64,000 nucleotides of DNA from Streptococcus gordonii (GTDB lineage Bacteria > Bacillota > Bacilli > Lactobacillales > Streptococcaceae). This document shows positions 46,727 through 57,731 of this stretch, piece by piece. The notes beneath the pieces are model-generated. The model was not told where the DNA came from and made no database searches. It was given only the letters and a program-made list of their open reading frames with translations. Location: NCBI RefSeq assembly GCF_001553855.1, contig NZ_LQWV01000012.1:568336-632335 (forward strand), given 5' to 3'. Numbering within the stretch: the stretch's first letter is position 1; each line of letters opens with the position of its first letter. The translations under genes and the position numbers were made by a program.

Positions 46727-46750
46727 CTTTCAGTAGCTTATAATCATCAT

Positions 46751-46780
46751 AAAAAGCAGTTGAAATATCTGCTTTTTTTT
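46751..46780 (+). terminator. Second terminator between rny and gmk
   Basis: AAAAAGCAG (46751-46759) pairs with CTGCTTTTT (46769-46777), with TTT after. Confidence 0.85.
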
Positions 46781-46790
46781 GTTACACTAG

Positions 46791-47441
<651 letters not shown>

Positions 47442-47465
47442 AGATTAGAAATTAGGTAAAAAATT

Positions 47466-47780
47466 ATGATGTTAAAACCGTCTATTGATACCTTGTTGGA
47501 CAAGGTACCATCAAAATATTCATTAGTAATTTTGGAAGCAAAGCGTGCACACGAGCTTGAGGCTGGCGCCACACCGACTCAGGACTTTAAATCTGTCAAA
47601 TCAACTCTTCGAGCTCTAGAAGAAATTGAGTCTGGTAATGTAACAATTCACCCGGATCCAGAAGGAAAGCGTGAGGCTGTTCGTCGCCGTGCAGAAGAAG
47701 AGCGCTTGCGTAAGGAAGAAGAAGAACGTAAAATTAAAGAACAAATCGCTAAAGAAAAAGAAGAAGGCGAAAAGATTTAA
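47466..47780 (+). CDS. rpoZ: RNA polymerase omega subunit
   Basis: Omega helps assemble and stabilise RNA polymerase. The 104-residue protein begins [20 protein letters not shown] with [14 protein letters not shown], the conserved omega core, and ends in a long charged E/K/R helix (about residues 70-104) typical of streptococci. Start ATG 47466 is followed directly by a second ATG. Confidence 0.95.
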   Translation: MMLKPSIDTLLDKVPSKYSLVILEAKRAHELEAGATPTQDFKSVKSTLRALEEIESGNVTIHPDPEGKREAVRRRAEEERLRKEEEERKIKEQIAKEKEEGEKI

Positions 47781-47807
47781 GATTGGGGAAACTCAATCTT
47801 CTTTTTT
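47779..47807 (+). terminator. Terminator after rpoZ
   Basis: AAGATTG (47779-47785) pairs with CAATCTT (47794-47800), followed by CTTTTTT. The left arm begins in the stop codon. Confidence 0.8.
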
Positions 47808-47900
47808 CTATTCCAGCTATTTTTTCGGTATAATAGAGAGACGTATATTTTTGTGCAAATAATTAGCTAATACTTAAAAGTGAGAAAGGAAGGAGAGGAA

Positions 47901-50282
47901 ATGCTAGTTGCTAAAGTTATTGTAGATGTACCCTTGATGCAGACGGATAAACCTTTCAGTTATGCAGTTCCTCAAGAGTTTTCTCAAGCCTTGCAAGTCG
48001 GGATGAGGGTTCACGTTCCTTTTGGAAAGGCCAATCGTTTGATTCAAGGGATTGTTCTTGCTATTGAAGAGGAAGAGGGTTTGGGATTAAAAGAACTTGT
48101 TGAAGTTCTTGATTTTAGTCCGGTTTTAAACGAAGAGCAACTCTGGCTGGCAGATGAGTTACGTAAAACAGTCTTCTCTTACAAAATTTCCATTTTAAAA
48201 GCCATGCTACCTAATTTTCTTAACTCCTCCTACGACAAAATACTCTATCCGACGGAAGTGATGTCTTTAGAGGAGAGACAAGAGATTTTTGGGGAGCAGA
48301 CTAGTCTTCGTTTTTCTGATTTAGACAAGGAACGACAAGCAGCCTTTATGCGCTTGAGCCAATTAGGACGGATTCGTATGGAGTATCAGGCAACAGATCA
48401 AAAACGAATCAAAACAGAGAAATGGTATAGGGTAAATCATAACTCCTTAGTAGAAATGGATATATCCAATCGTGCCAAAAGAAAGCAGGATTTAAAAGAG
48501 TATTTACTGAAGCAAAACGAAGCACAGTTGCTGGCGGATTTGCGGGAAAAATTTTCTAGAGAATTGGTTCAGTATTTTATAGACCAAAATGCAATTGTTG
48601 TTGAGGAAAAAGAAGTCAGTAGAACGGCAAGCTATTTTGAAAGAGAGAGAAAGGACCAAGAATTAGAGCTCAATAGTGAGCAAGAGAACGCTGTCGCTGC
48701 GATAACTGAGAAGATTGGCCAAGATGCGAATCCGATCTTGCTAGAAGGAATCACAGGAAGTGGCAAGACAGAAGTTTATCTTCAAGTAATTGAACAAGTC
48801 TTACAAAAAGGGAAAACTGCTATCATGCTGGTTCCTGAAATCTCTCTGACTCCACAAGTGACGGATCGTTTTATTGCCCGCTTTGGCCAACAGGTGGCAA
48901 TCCTTCATTCTGGCTTGTCAAATGGTGAAAAATATGACGAATGGCGTAAGGTGGAAAGAGGGGAAGCCCAGGTTGTTGTTGGCGCGCGCTCAGCTGTTTT
49001 TGCCCCTCTCAAAAATATTGGTGCAATTATCATTGATGAGGAGCACGAATCTTCATACAAGCAGGATTCTAATCCGCGTTACCATGCTCGAGAAGTTGCT
49101 ATTCTCCGAGCTCAGTATAATCGGGCGGTTTTAGTTCTGGGATCAGCAACGCCAAGCTTGGAAAGCAGAGCAAGAGCGGGGAAGGGTCGGTATCAATTTT
49201 TAAGGCTGACTAAACGGGCCAATCCCCTAGCCAAGGTTCCACAAGTTGAAGTGGTCGATTTTAGGGATTATATTGGTCAAAATGAAGCCAAAAACTTTAC
49301 CCCTCCACTTTTAGAGGCTATTCAAGAGCGTTTGGATAAAAGGGAACAAGTTGTTCTCATGTTGAACCGCAGAGGCTATTCAAGTTTTATTATGTGCCGA
49401 GAATGCGGGACAGTGGACACTTGTCCAAACTGTGATATCTCTTTAACGCTTCATATGGATACCAAGACCATGAACTGTCATTACTGCGGTTTTGTCAAAG
49501 ATATCCCCTATGCCTGCCCTAACTGTTCCAGCAGGAGTATGCGCTACTATGGAACGGGGACGCAGAAAGCCTATGATGAGTTGAAAACAGCCTTTCCTGA
49601 TGCGCGGGTCTTGAGAATGGATGTGGATACGACTCGAAAAAAAGGTAGTCATGAAAAGATTTTAGAAGCTTTTGGGCGAGGTGAAGCGGATATCTTACTG
49701 GGAACCCAGATGATTGCTAAGGGCTTGGATTTTCCAAATGTAACCTTGGTCGGTGTGCTGAATGCGGACACAGCTCTGAATTTACCAGATTTTCGTTCTT
49801 CTGAGCGGACTTTCCAGCTTTTGACTCAAGTAGCTGGTCGAGCAGGCCGCGCTGAAAAGGAAGGCCAAGTTTTGATTCAGTCCTACAACCCCCACCACTA
49901 TGCTATTGAGTATGCTAAAAAGCAAGATTATGAAGGCTTTTTTAACTATGAAATGAATATTCGCAGGCAACTTGGCTATCCGCCTTATTATTTTACAGTT
50001 GGCTTGACTTTATCCCACAAAGATGAAGAATTTTTAGTAAAAAAATCCTATCAAGTTTTGGATATTTTGAAGCAGGGTCTGTCTGACCAGGTTAAAATAC
50101 TGGGACCTACACCCAAGCCAATTGCCCGTACACATAATCTTTTTCATTATCAGATTTTAGTAAAATATCGTTTTGAAGATAATTTGCAAGAAACTTTAAA
50201 TAAGATTTTGGAATGGACGCAGGAACGGGATAACAAGGACTTGCGTTTCAGCATTGATAACGAACCACAAAACTTTATGTAA
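47901..50282 (+). CDS. priA: Primosomal protein N' (PriA helicase)
   Basis: PriA recognises stalled replication forks and D-loops and reloads the replisome. The N-terminal DNA-binding part starts MLVAKVIVDVPLMQTDKPFSY. The helicase core has GITGSGKTEVYLQ (near residue 288), DEEHESSYKQ and AGRAGRAEKEGQV. The zinc module has eight cysteines in four CxxC pairs (CRECGTVDTCPNC, CHYCG, CPNC). I chose ATG 47901 (793 residues, GGAGAGG site) instead of GTG 47880. It heads a run of tightly packed genes to stkP. Confidence 0.97.
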   Translation: MLVAKVIVDVPLMQTDKPFSYAVPQEFSQALQVGMRVHVPFGKANRLIQGIVLAIEEEEGLGLKELVEVLDFSPVLNEEQLWLADELRKTVFSYKISILKAMLPNFLNSSYDKILYPTEVMSLEERQEIFGEQTSLRFSDLDKERQAAFMRLSQLGRIRMEYQATDQKRIKTEKWYRVNHNSLVEMDISNRAKRKQDLKEYLLKQNEAQLLADLREKFSRELVQYFIDQNAIVVEEKEVSRTASYFERERKDQELELNSEQENAVAAITEKIGQDANPILLEGITGSGKTEVYLQVIEQVLQKGKTAIMLVPEISLTPQVTDRFIARFGQQVAILHSGLSNGEKYDEWRKVERGEAQVVVGARSAVFAPLKNIGAIIIDEEHESSYKQDSNPRYHAREVAILRAQYNRAVLVLGSATPSLESRARAGKGRYQFLRLTKRANPLAKVPQVEVVDFRDYIGQNEAKNFTPPLLEAIQERLDKREQVVLMLNRRGYSSFIMCRECGTVDTCPNCDISLTLHMDTKTMNCHYCGFVKDIPYACPNCSSRSMRYYGTGTQKAYDELKTAFPDARVLRMDVDTTRKKGSHEKILEAFGRGEADILLGTQMIAKGLDFPNVTLVGVLNADTALNLPDFRSSERTFQLLTQVAGRAGRAEKEGQVLIQSYNPHHYAIEYAKKQDYEGFFNYEMNIRRQLGYPPYYFTVGLTLSHKDEEFLVKKSYQVLDILKQGLSDQVKILGPTPKPIARTHNLFHYQILVKYRFEDNLQETLNKILEWTQERDNKDLRFSIDNEPQNFM

Positions 50283-50294
50283 AAGGAAATAAGT

Positions 50295-51230
50295 ATGATA
50301 AAACTAATATTTATGGGTACGCCTGACTTTTCTGCTACGGTCTTAAAGGGATTGTTGGAAAGTGACCAATACGAAGTTTTGGCTGTTGTGACTCAGCCAG
50401 ATCGAGCAGTAGGGCGGAAAAAAGAAATTCGAATAACACCAGTGAAAGAAGTGGCTTTATCTTATGGGTTGCCAATCTATCAGCCGGAGAAATTATCTGG
50501 AAGTCCAGAAATGGAAGCAATCATGAATCTAGGTGCTGACGGAATTGTAACAGCAGCATTTGGACAGTTCCTTCCAAGTAAACTTCTTGCAAGCATGAAT
50601 TTTGTTGTCAATGTCCATGCTTCTCTTCTGCCCAAACACCGTGGCGGGGCACCAATTCATTACGCCTTGATTCAAGGTGATAAGGAAACTGGTGTTACAA
50701 TCATGGAAACAGTCAAAGAGATGGATGCAGGAGATATGATTTCCTGCAGAAGTATTCCAATCACTGATGAAGATAATGTCGGTACTTTGTTTGAGAAACT
50801 GGCCATTGTTGGTCGAGATTTACTTTTGGACACATTGCCGGCTTATTTTTCTGGGGATATTCAGCCTGAAGCTCAGGATCCAAGTCAGGTTACTTTCTCA
50901 CCAAATATCAGACCTGAAGAAGAAAGACTGGATTGGAACAAGACCAATCGTCAACTCTTTAATCAGATACGCGGAATGAATCCTTGGCCTGTAGCCCATA
51001 CTCTATGGCAAGGTGAAAGATTTAAAATTTATGAAGCGGAATTAGCAGATGGAGAAGGCCAGCCTGGAGAGATTTTAGAGATTGGGAAAAGGCAGCTACT
51101 TGTTGCAACTGGAGAAGGGGCACTTGCCCTTAAGACAGTTCAGCCAGCTGGAAAACCCCAAATGACTATCTCAGATTTTTTGAATGGTGCTGGCCGAAAC
51201 TTAGCAGTAGGAGATAAGTTTGGAAACTAG
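50295..51230 (+). CDS. fmt: Methionyl-tRNA formyltransferase
   Basis: Fmt formylates initiator methionyl-tRNA using 10-formyltetrahydrofolate. The N-terminal formyltransferase domain has FMGTPDFSA and the catalytic [19 protein letters not shown] with downstream Asp in MDAGDMI; the C-terminal domain (from about 205) binds tRNA. Length 311 is normal. It starts 12 bp after priA and overlaps rsmB by 11 bp. Confidence 0.97.
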   Translation: MIKLIFMGTPDFSATVLKGLLESDQYEVLAVVTQPDRAVGRKKEIRITPVKEVALSYGLPIYQPEKLSGSPEMEAIMNLGADGIVTAAFGQFLPSKLLASMNFVVNVHASLLPKHRGGAPIHYALIQGDKETGVTIMETVKEMDAGDMISCRSIPITDEDNVGTLFEKLAIVGRDLLLDTLPAYFSGDIQPEAQDPSQVTFSPNIRPEEERLDWNKTNRQLFNQIRGMNPWPVAHTLWQGERFKIYEAELADGEGQPGEILEIGKRQLLVATGEGALALKTVQPAGKPQMTISDFLNGAGRNLAVGDKFGN

Positions 51231-52533
51231 AAGAAAAAGTGCGCGACAGGTGGCTTTAGAGGTGTTAGAAGAAGTATTTGATCAAGGAGCTTTTTCCAAT
51301 ATTGCCCTCAATAAGGCTCTCAAGAAGGTTCAGCTTTCTCAACAAGATAAAAGTTTGGCGACAGAACTTGTCTACGGAACAGTTGATCGTAAGCTGACCC
51401 TTGAGTGGTATCTGTCCCATCTAATTGAAGACCGGAATAAACTAGATTCTTGGCTATACATTCTCTTGCTCTTGAGTCTTTATCAAATGCTGTATTTGGA
51501 TAAGATTCCAAATCACGCTCTTATTCATGAAGCTGTTGAACTAGCTAAAAAACGAAAGCTAGGAAGCGATAAGTTTGTTAATGCTATTTTGCGTCGGATA
51601 GAACGTGAAGGTGTAGCTGACGTTGAAACGATTAAACGGAAGAACAAGCGCTATTCTATCCAATATTCGACGCCAGTATGGCTAGTTAAGGCTTTAATAG
51701 AAGAGTATGGTGAAGAACGTGCCCTGGCCATTTTAGCGAGTCTTTTTGAGCGGAATAAAGCCAGTATTCGTGTGACAGACTTGGCTCGTAAAGAGGAACT
51801 AAAAGGACTTTTACAGGCAGAAGATTCTCTCTTAGCTCCGTCTGCTTTGGTTAAAAATCAAGGTCACTTTGCTGGTCACGAATTGTTTACGTCTGGCCTA
51901 ATTACAATTCAGGATGAATCTAGTCAGCTGGTGGCACCAACTTTAGGTATTGAAGGAGATGAAAGAATCTTAGATGCTTGCAGTGCGCCTGGTGGAAAGA
52001 CTCTTCATATGGCTTCATATTTAAATACTGGGGAAATCATAGCCCTAGACTTGTATGAGCATAAGCTTCAATTGATCGAAGAAGCAGCTACTCGGTTGGG
52101 TCTTGCTGATAAAGTTCAAACAAAAAAGCTTGATGCTAGAGAAGTCTATCAGAAATTCGGTAAGGATGCCTTTGATAAGATTTTAGTAGATGCTCCGTGT
52201 TCGGGAATTGGTCTCTTACGGCGAAAACCGGATATCAAATACAACAAAGAAAATGCAGATTTTCTCTCTTTACAAAAAATTCAGCTAGAGATACTAGATA
52301 GTGTTTGTAAAAGTTTGAGAAAAGGTGGTATAATAACTTATAGTACCTGCACTATTTTTTCACAAGAAAATAGTCAAGTAGTTTCTAAATTTTTAGAGAA
52401 ACATCCTAACTTTGAGCAGGTAAACTTAAAACATGAAAGAAAAGATATTCTAAAAGATGGGTGTATTTTAATCACTCCCGAATTATATGGAAGCGATGGC
52501 TTTTTTATCAGTCAGTTTAGGAGAATATCTTGA
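51220..52533 (+). CDS. rsmB: 16S rRNA (cytosine-967-C5) methyltransferase
   Basis: RsmB (Sun) methylates C967 of 16S rRNA. The N-terminal NusB-like RNA-binding domain (about residues 1-140) is followed by the methyltransferase part with [14 protein letters not shown], and the two catalytic cysteines in [18 protein letters not shown] and YSTCTIF. It starts with TTG at 51220, since an in-frame stop lies at 51208 and AGGAG at 51209-51213 is well placed. The stop overlaps or abuts the phpP region. Confidence 0.96.
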   Translation: METRRKSARQVALEVLEEVFDQGAFSNIALNKALKKVQLSQQDKSLATELVYGTVDRKLTLEWYLSHLIEDRNKLDSWLYILLLLSLYQMLYLDKIPNHALIHEAVELAKKRKLGSDKFVNAILRRIEREGVADVETIKRKNKRYSIQYSTPVWLVKALIEEYGEERALAILASLFERNKASIRVTDLARKEELKGLLQAEDSLLAPSALVKNQGHFAGHELFTSGLITIQDESSQLVAPTLGIEGDERILDACSAPGGKTLHMASYLNTGEIIALDLYEHKLQLIEEAATRLGLADKVQTKKLDAREVYQKFGKDAFDKILVDAPCSGIGLLRRKPDIKYNKENADFLSLQKIQLEILDSVCKSLRKGGIITYSTCTIFSQENSQVVSKFLEKHPNFEQVNLKHERKDILKDGCILITPELYGSDGFFISQFRRIS

Positions 52534-52553
52534 AAGAGGAGGATACTAACAGA

Positions 52554-53294
52554 ATGGAAATAGCATTATTAACAGATGTTGGTAAAAAACGTACAAATAA
52601 TCAAGACTTCGTAAATCATTTTGTGAATCGCTCTGGGATGCCTTTGATTGTCCTAGCGGACGGCATGGGTGGTCACCGTGCTGGAAATATTGCAAGTGAA
52701 ATGGCCGTAACAGACTTGGGTGCTGCTTGGGTCGATACGCAGATTGATTCTGTCAATGGTGTGAGAGATTGGTTTGCTGAGCACTTAGAAGCAGAAAATA
52801 AAAAGATTCATGAAGTTGGACAATCAGACGAGTACAAGGGAATGGGAACGACACTTGAGGCCATTGCGATTATTGGCAATCAAGCAATTTATGCTCACAT
52901 AGGGGATTCCCGTATCGGCTTGGTCCGTGGAGAAGAGTACAAACAACTAACAAGTGACCATTCTTTAGTCAATGCTCTTTTGAAAGCTGGTCAGATTACA
53001 GCTGAAGAAGCTGAACGTCATCCCCAACGAAATATCATTACCCAATCAATCGGACAAAAAGATGAAATTCAGCCTGATTTTGGAATAATCACTTTAGAAG
53101 AGGGCGACTATATCGTGATTAACAGTGATGGTTTATCAAATATGGTAGCCGGAAGTGAAATCTATGATATTCTAAAAAGTGGTCTTACTTTGCCAGAAAA
53201 AGCTCAAACTTTAATTCGCTTTGCCAATAATGCAGGAGGTCTGGACAATATTACAGTAGCTCTTGTGTACTTTGACAAGGAGGAAGAAGCATGA
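52554..53294 (+). CDS. phpP: PP2C-type serine/threonine phosphatase
   Basis: PhpP is the cytoplasmic, manganese-dependent phosphatase that reverses StkP phosphorylation in streptococci. PP2C motifs are visible: [28 protein letters not shown] (metal-binding Asp), [18 protein letters not shown] and [12 protein letters not shown] chose ATG 52554 (246 residues, the usual PhpP length) with an AGAGGAGGA site; the in-frame TTG at 52530 would add eight residues. It overlaps stkP by 4 bp. Confidence 0.96.
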   Translation: MEIALLTDVGKKRTNNQDFVNHFVNRSGMPLIVLADGMGGHRAGNIASEMAVTDLGAAWVDTQIDSVNGVRDWFAEHLEAENKKIHEVGQSDEYKGMGTTLEAIAIIGNQAIYAHIGDSRIGLVRGEEYKQLTSDHSLVNALLKAGQITAEEAERHPQRNIITQSIGQKDEIQPDFGIITLEEGDYIVINSDGLSNMVAGSEIYDILKSGLTLPEKAQTLIRFANNAGGLDNITVALVYFDKEEEA

Positions 53295-55138
53295 TTCAAA
53301 TCGGCAAAATTTTTGCCGGGCGATATAAAATCATCAAACAAATTGGCCGAGGCGGGATGGCAGATGTCTATCTTGCCAAGGATTTGATTTTAGATGGTGA
53401 AGAAGTGGCGGTTAAGGTTCTTAGAACCAATTACCAGACGGATCCTATCGCTGTTGCACGTTTCCAACGAGAAGCGCGTGCCATGGCGGATTTGGACCAT
53501 CCACATATCGTTCGTGTCACCGATATTGGTGAAGAAGACGGCCAGCAATATTTGGCTATGGAATATGTAGCTGGCTTGGATCTCAAACGTTATATCAAGG
53601 AACACTCTCCTTTGTCGAACGAAGAGGCCGTTCGAATTATGGGGCAAATTCTTTTAGCCATGCGTTTGGCACATGCTCGTGGGATTGTTCACCGAGATTT
53701 GAAACCGCAAAACGTTCTCCTGACTCCAGATGGAAATGCTAAGGTAACGGACTTTGGGATTGCGGTTGCCTTTGCAGAAACAAGTTTGACCCAGACAAAT
53801 TCAATGCTGGGCAGTGTTCATTACCTGTCTCCTGAGCAGGCGCGTGGTTCGAAAGCAACTTTCCAAAGCGATATTTATGCGATGGGGATCATCTTTTATG
53901 AGATGCTGACTGGTCATATTCCTTATGATGGGGATAGTGCAGTGACGATTGCTCTACAACATTTCCAAAAACCATTGCCGTCTATTATTGCTGAAAATGC
54001 CAATGTTCCGCAGTCTCTGGAAAATGTTATTATTAAGGCTACCGCTAAAAAGCTGACAGACCGGTATCAAAGTGTTTCGGATATGTATGTAGATCTGTCT
54101 AGTTGCCTGTCACCTGAACGACGGAATGAAAAGAAACTGATGTTTGATGACGCGGTAAAAGCGGATACTAAGACACTTCCAAAGATTCCGCAAGTTACAC
54201 CTCCTGTAGCTTCTAGAGTAAAAAATGATCCAGCTACAGATGTTGAACTGCAAGCCCCTCAAGTTGCACCACCAACAAAACCTAAGAAAAAGCGTCATTT
54301 GAGAGCGAGATACAAGGTTTTGTTAGCTGCAGTATTTCTGGTCATTGCTGCTTTTCTAGCATTGCTCTATCTAACACCATCTAATAAGCAGGTTCCAGAT
54401 GTTACTGGCAAGACCGTTGCTGAAGCTAGAGAAGCGATTGAAAAAGTCAATTTAAAAGTTGGTGAAGAGATAGAAGAGAATAGTGATGAAGTAGCTTCAG
54501 GGATGATTATTCGCACAGATCCAGTGGCAGGAACTCAGAGAAAAGAAGGCAGTACAGTTAACTTAGTTGTTTCTAAGGGAGCTAAAACGCTAATTATGGA
54601 AGACTATACTGGCCAAACGACTGCCCAAGCTGTTGAGAGACTCACGGATGTTCTAAAAGTTCCAAAAAACAATATCAAAGTTGAAGAAGTTGAAACAAAC
54701 GATGTAGAAGAAGGAACAATTTTTGAACAGACACCAGCTGCGGGAGCTACCTATGATCTCACTTCAAATACGAAGATTGTCTTAAAGGTAGCCAAAGCAG
54801 TATCAACGATTGAAATGCCAAACTTTGGTAGCCTTCAATATACTTATGCAAATGCTCGGAATTATCTGATTTCTCTAGGAATTCCATCTAGTAACATTGA
54901 AAGAGTCGTGGATCGTTCGGTTGTGTCGAGTCAATCTGATTTGGTGACATCACAATCTCCAGCAACTGGACCAGTTAATCCTAAGAAGGTAAAAGTGACT
55001 TTGTATGTCACGGAAGCAACTACTCCAAGTTCAAGTTCTAGCTCGAGCTCGAATTCTTCTTCTAGCAGTAAGAATACGTCATCGTCAAGTTCTTCAGAAG
55101 ACGAAACGTCAGCATCAAGTTCGACACATGGTGATTAA
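53291..55138 (+). CDS. stkP: Serine/threonine kinase StkP with PASTA domains
   Basis: StkP senses peptidoglycan or lipid II and phosphorylates division and wall proteins, including MapZ. The kinase domain (about residues 10-275) has GRGGMADVY, the ATP lysine Lys42, HRDLKPQN near 134-141 and DFG. A membrane helix lies at about 341-364. Three extracellular PASTA repeats follow (about 367-435, 436-505, 506-575), then a Ser-rich tail of about 40 residues. Pneumococcal StkP has four PASTA domains; the fourth appears to be replaced here by the Ser-rich tail. At 615 residues it is about 45 shorter. Confidence 0.96.
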   Translation: MIQIGKIFAGRYKIIKQIGRGGMADVYLAKDLILDGEEVAVKVLRTNYQTDPIAVARFQREARAMADLDHPHIVRVTDIGEEDGQQYLAMEYVAGLDLKRYIKEHSPLSNEEAVRIMGQILLAMRLAHARGIVHRDLKPQNVLLTPDGNAKVTDFGIAVAFAETSLTQTNSMLGSVHYLSPEQARGSKATFQSDIYAMGIIFYEMLTGHIPYDGDSAVTIALQHFQKPLPSIIAENANVPQSLENVIIKATAKKLTDRYQSVSDMYVDLSSCLSPERRNEKKLMFDDAVKADTKTLPKIPQVTPPVASRVKNDPATDVELQAPQVAPPTKPKKKRHLRARYKVLLAAVFLVIAAFLALLYLTPSNKQVPDVTGKTVAEAREAIEKVNLKVGEEIEENSDEVASGMIIRTDPVAGTQRKEGSTVNLVVSKGAKTLIMEDYTGQTTAQAVERLTDVLKVPKNNIKVEEVETNDVEEGTIFEQTPAAGATYDLTSNTKIVLKVAKAVSTIEMPNFGSLQYTYANARNYLISLGIPSSNIERVVDRSVVSSQSDLVTSQSPATGPVNPKKVKVTLYVTEATTPSSSSSSSSNSSSSSKNTSSSSSSEDETSASSSTHGD

Positions 55139-55141
55139 AAT

Positions 55142-55169
55142 AAAAGCAACCTCCTTGGTTGCTTTTTTT
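55142..55169 (+). terminator. Terminator of the priA-stkP run
   Basis: AAAAGCAACC (55142-55151) pairs with GGTTGCTTTT (55157-55166), then TTT. Confidence 0.92.
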
Positions 55170-55310
55170 GGTGGAGCTCTTAAAAAGTTTTGATTTTCTG
55201 GAACGAATAAGAATTGAAACGATGTCTGTAAATTTAGGATTCATGCTCAGGTCTGAGGAAAAAATAGTAAAATTTGATACAATAGAAATAGAAAAGTAGA
55301 AAGGATAAGT

Positions 55311-56012
55311 ATGATGAGAAAGATTCAGTTTTTTGTATTAATTGAAGCAATTTTACTGACAATGGCTTTTATTACGATTGTTGCAGGTGATTTTTCTCGA
55401 CTTGTCCTTCTCTCAATTTTGTTTTTGCTCTTTCTCTATTATTATCTAGGTAGGCAAAGAGGTAATTTTTTCTTAGTTACAGCTTCTATTCTCTTTTTTC
55501 TTATTATTATGCTCAATCCATTTGTCATTGCAGCAGTTCTATTTGCTGTCGTTTATGGTCTGATTGTTGCTTCTCCTTATATATACAAGGAAAATGAAGC
55601 GACTCACCTAATTTTTGAGGAAGATACAGTTGTAAAAAAAGAGAAAAATCGTTGGCTTGGGGATATACATCATTTTTCCTCCCATGATAGTTGCCGATTT
55701 GACGATATTAACCTTTTTCGAATGGTAGGGAAAGATACTATTCATCTGGAAGAGGTAATTTTAACCAATCATGATAATGTCATTATCTTGCGAAAAGGAA
55801 TTGGTGACACAAAAATTATTGTTCCAGTTGATGTGGCAGTCAGTTTAAAGGTCAATAGTTTATACGGGGAACTCTTCTTTTTAGGGCAGACTGTTCGGGA
55901 ATTGAGAAATGAAAGTATTTCTCTGACTACGCCAGATTTTGACAGAGCCAATAAAAGCGTTAAAATTGTTATTGCCAGTCTTATTGGAAATGTTGAGGTC
56001 GTTCGTAAATGA
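55311..56012 (+). CDS. liaF: LiaF-like membrane regulator of envelope stress
   Basis: LiaF restrains the LiaS kinase until the envelope is disturbed, for example by wall antibiotics. The 233-residue protein has about four N-terminal membrane segments (roughly residues 7-95, in pairs) and a C-terminal DUF2154-type beta-rich domain (from about 125; INLFRMVGKDTIHLEEVILT and GDTKIIVPVDVAVSL). The ATG may be 55311 or 55314. The stop overlaps liaS by 4 bp. Confidence 0.88.
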   Translation: MMRKIQFFVLIEAILLTMAFITIVAGDFSRLVLLSILFLLFLYYYLGRQRGNFFLVTASILFFLIIMLNPFVIAAVLFAVVYGLIVASPYIYKENEATHLIFEEDTVVKKEKNRWLGDIHHFSSHDSCRFDDINLFRMVGKDTIHLEEVILTNHDNVIILRKGIGDTKIIVPVDVAVSLKVNSLYGELFFLGQTVRELRNESISLTTPDFDRANKSVKIVIASLIGNVEVVRK

Positions 56013-57010
56013 GGAAGTCTTACTATTTTATACTTTTCTTTTATTCCTTTCTTGTTTTAGCCGTTGTCATTCAATATGTCTTCAGCCTTTTTGGTTTTCA
56101 ATGGCAAACAGTTCTGGGGAATTTTGAAACACTACAAAAGTTTATCTTCTTCATTTTCTTTTTAACTCTGTCTTTGACTATACTACTCTTGCTGATTATG
56201 AAATTTGTACAGATTGTAACCTTAACATCTATCAGAAGAAATATTCGAAATATTTTAGATGGCCAAAAAATAGAGGTAAGTAATCAGGAAGACATTGATT
56301 ATGGATTTGAAAAAATTGTTGCTAAGATGGCATTGTTAACAGAAAATCTGCAGAAGTCTGAAAATCAAGTTCTCCAAAACGAAGAGGTGATTGTTGAGAA
56401 AGAACGCCGTCGTATTGCTAGAGATCTTCACGATACGGTTAGTCAGGAGCTTTTTGCAGCGAATATGATTCTATCAGGTGTCTCAGGTCAACTGGGGACT
56501 TTGGAAAGAGAAGTGGTAGAGCAGCAAATAAAAGGAGTGTCTTCCATTTTGGATACTGCCCAAAAAGATTTGCGAATCTTGCTACTACATCTTCGGCCTA
56601 CAGAATTAGAAGGTCGAAGTTTGGTCGAAGGTTTGGAAGTGATCTTGAAAGAGTTAGTTGATAAGAGTGAGATTGAAGTCAACTTTGAACATCGAGTTGG
56701 TTCCATCCCAAGACAGATTGAGGAACACATCTTTCGAATTGCGCAAGAGATTATTAGCAATACCCTTCGCCATGCCAAGGCTAGTCGTTTAGATGTCTAC
56801 TTATATCAGAACAGACACGAAGTTCAGCTAAAAATGGCTGATAATGGTATTGGTTTTCACAGAGAAAAGCTAGATGAAATAAGTTATGGCTTGAAAAATA
56901 TTGAAGAGAGAGTTCATGATATGGCAGGAGAAATTCAGATTTTGACTGCTCCTAAGCAAGGAGTTGCAATTGATATTCGAGTGCCTTTACTAGATAGAAA
57001 TGAGAATTAG
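56009..57010 (+). CDS. liaS: Sensor histidine kinase LiaS
   Basis: The 333-residue kinase has two membrane segments (about residues 7-30 and 45-72) with a very short outside loop, the intramembrane-sensing design. A HAMP-like linker precedes the HisKA_3 box ERRRIARDLHDTVSQELFA (phosphorylated His near residue 141), and the ATPase region includes EIISNTLRHAKA and MADNGIGF. It should phosphorylate LiaR. Coupled to liaF and liaR by short overlaps or contacts. Confidence 0.94.
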   Translation: MRKSYYFILFFYSFLVLAVVIQYVFSLFGFQWQTVLGNFETLQKFIFFIFFLTLSLTILLLLIMKFVQIVTLTSIRRNIRNILDGQKIEVSNQEDIDYGFEKIVAKMALLTENLQKSENQVLQNEEVIVEKERRRIARDLHDTVSQELFAANMILSGVSGQLGTLEREVVEQQIKGVSSILDTAQKDLRILLLHLRPTELEGRSLVEGLEVILKELVDKSEIEVNFEHRVGSIPRQIEEHIFRIAQEIISNTLRHAKASRLDVYLYQNRHEVQLKMADNGIGFHREKLDEISYGLKNIEERVHDMAGEIQILTAPKQGVAIDIRVPLLDRNEN

Positions 57011-57011
57011 T

Positions 57012-57644
57012 ATGAAAATTTTATTAGTAGATGATCACGAAATGGTTCGTTTGGGATTAAAAAGCTACCTAGACTTACAAGCAGATGTTGAAGTGGTGGC
57101 AGAAAGTTCTAATGGCCGTGAGGGAGTTGAGCTGGCTTTGGAGCTAAGACCAGATGTCATCATCATGGATATTGTTATGCCAGAGATGAATGGTATCGAG
57201 GCTACTATGGCTATTCTAGAAACTTGGCCAGAGGCAAAGATTTTGATTTTGACTTCCTACTTGGATAATGAAAAGATTTATCCTGTTCTGGATGCTGGAG
57301 CTAAAGGTTACATGCTGAAGACATCTAGTGCAGATGAGATCTTACATGCTATCCGAAAAGTAGCTAGAGGAGAAATTGCGATTGAAACAGAAGTCAGCAA
57401 AAAAGTTCAGTACCATCGCAATCACATTGAATTACATGATGATTTAACCGCCCGAGAACGAGATATTTTGGGGCTTCTAGCCAAGGGCTATGAAAATCAA
57501 CGCATTGCTGATGAACTTTATATTTCTCTAAAAACAGTAAAAACTCATGTTTCTAATATCTTATCAAAATTGGAAGTGAGCGACCGGACTCAAGCGGTTG
57601 TCTATGCCTTCCAGCATCACTTAGTTCCTCAGGAAGACTTTTGA
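57012..57644 (+). CDS. liaR: NarL-type response regulator LiaR
   Basis: The 210-residue regulator has a receiver domain with acidic pocket DDHEM and phosphorylated Asp53 (IIMDIVMPEMNG), then a LuxR-type helix-turn-helix (LTARERDILGLLAKGYENQR and IADELYISLKTVKTHVSNIL). In pneumococcus this regulator (RR03) drives the response to wall antibiotics and competence-induced lysis. I chose ATG 57012, two bases after the liaS stop; an in-frame ATG at 57000 is possible. Confidence 0.95.
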   Translation: MKILLVDDHEMVRLGLKSYLDLQADVEVVAESSNGREGVELALELRPDVIIMDIVMPEMNGIEATMAILETWPEAKILILTSYLDNEKIYPVLDAGAKGYMLKTSSADEILHAIRKVARGEIAIETEVSKKVQYHRNHIELHDDLTARERDILGLLAKGYENQRIADELYISLKTVKTHVSNILSKLEVSDRTQAVVYAFQHHLVPQEDF

Positions 57645-57698
57645 TAAGGTAGAAAAAGTCTTCTGATTTTGAGAGCAGTCCTCTGGCTGTATTTATGG

Positions 57699-57704
57699 TA
57701 TAAT
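57699..57704 (+). promoter_or_regulatory. Extended -10 promoter of the HAD/cyclophilin gene
   Basis: TGG-TATAAT, with the hexamer at 57699-57704, 27 bp before ATG 57732. The upstream reading frame through this region is therefore non-coding. Confidence 0.6.
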
Positions 57705-57731
57705 GGGAACATCGCAAATAAAGAGGGATAT

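Noticed and set aside
55015..55130. Repeated AGC/TCA triplets as a tandem repeat
   Set aside because: They encode the Ser-rich end of StkP with mixed serine codons, so no DNA-level repeat unit is clear.
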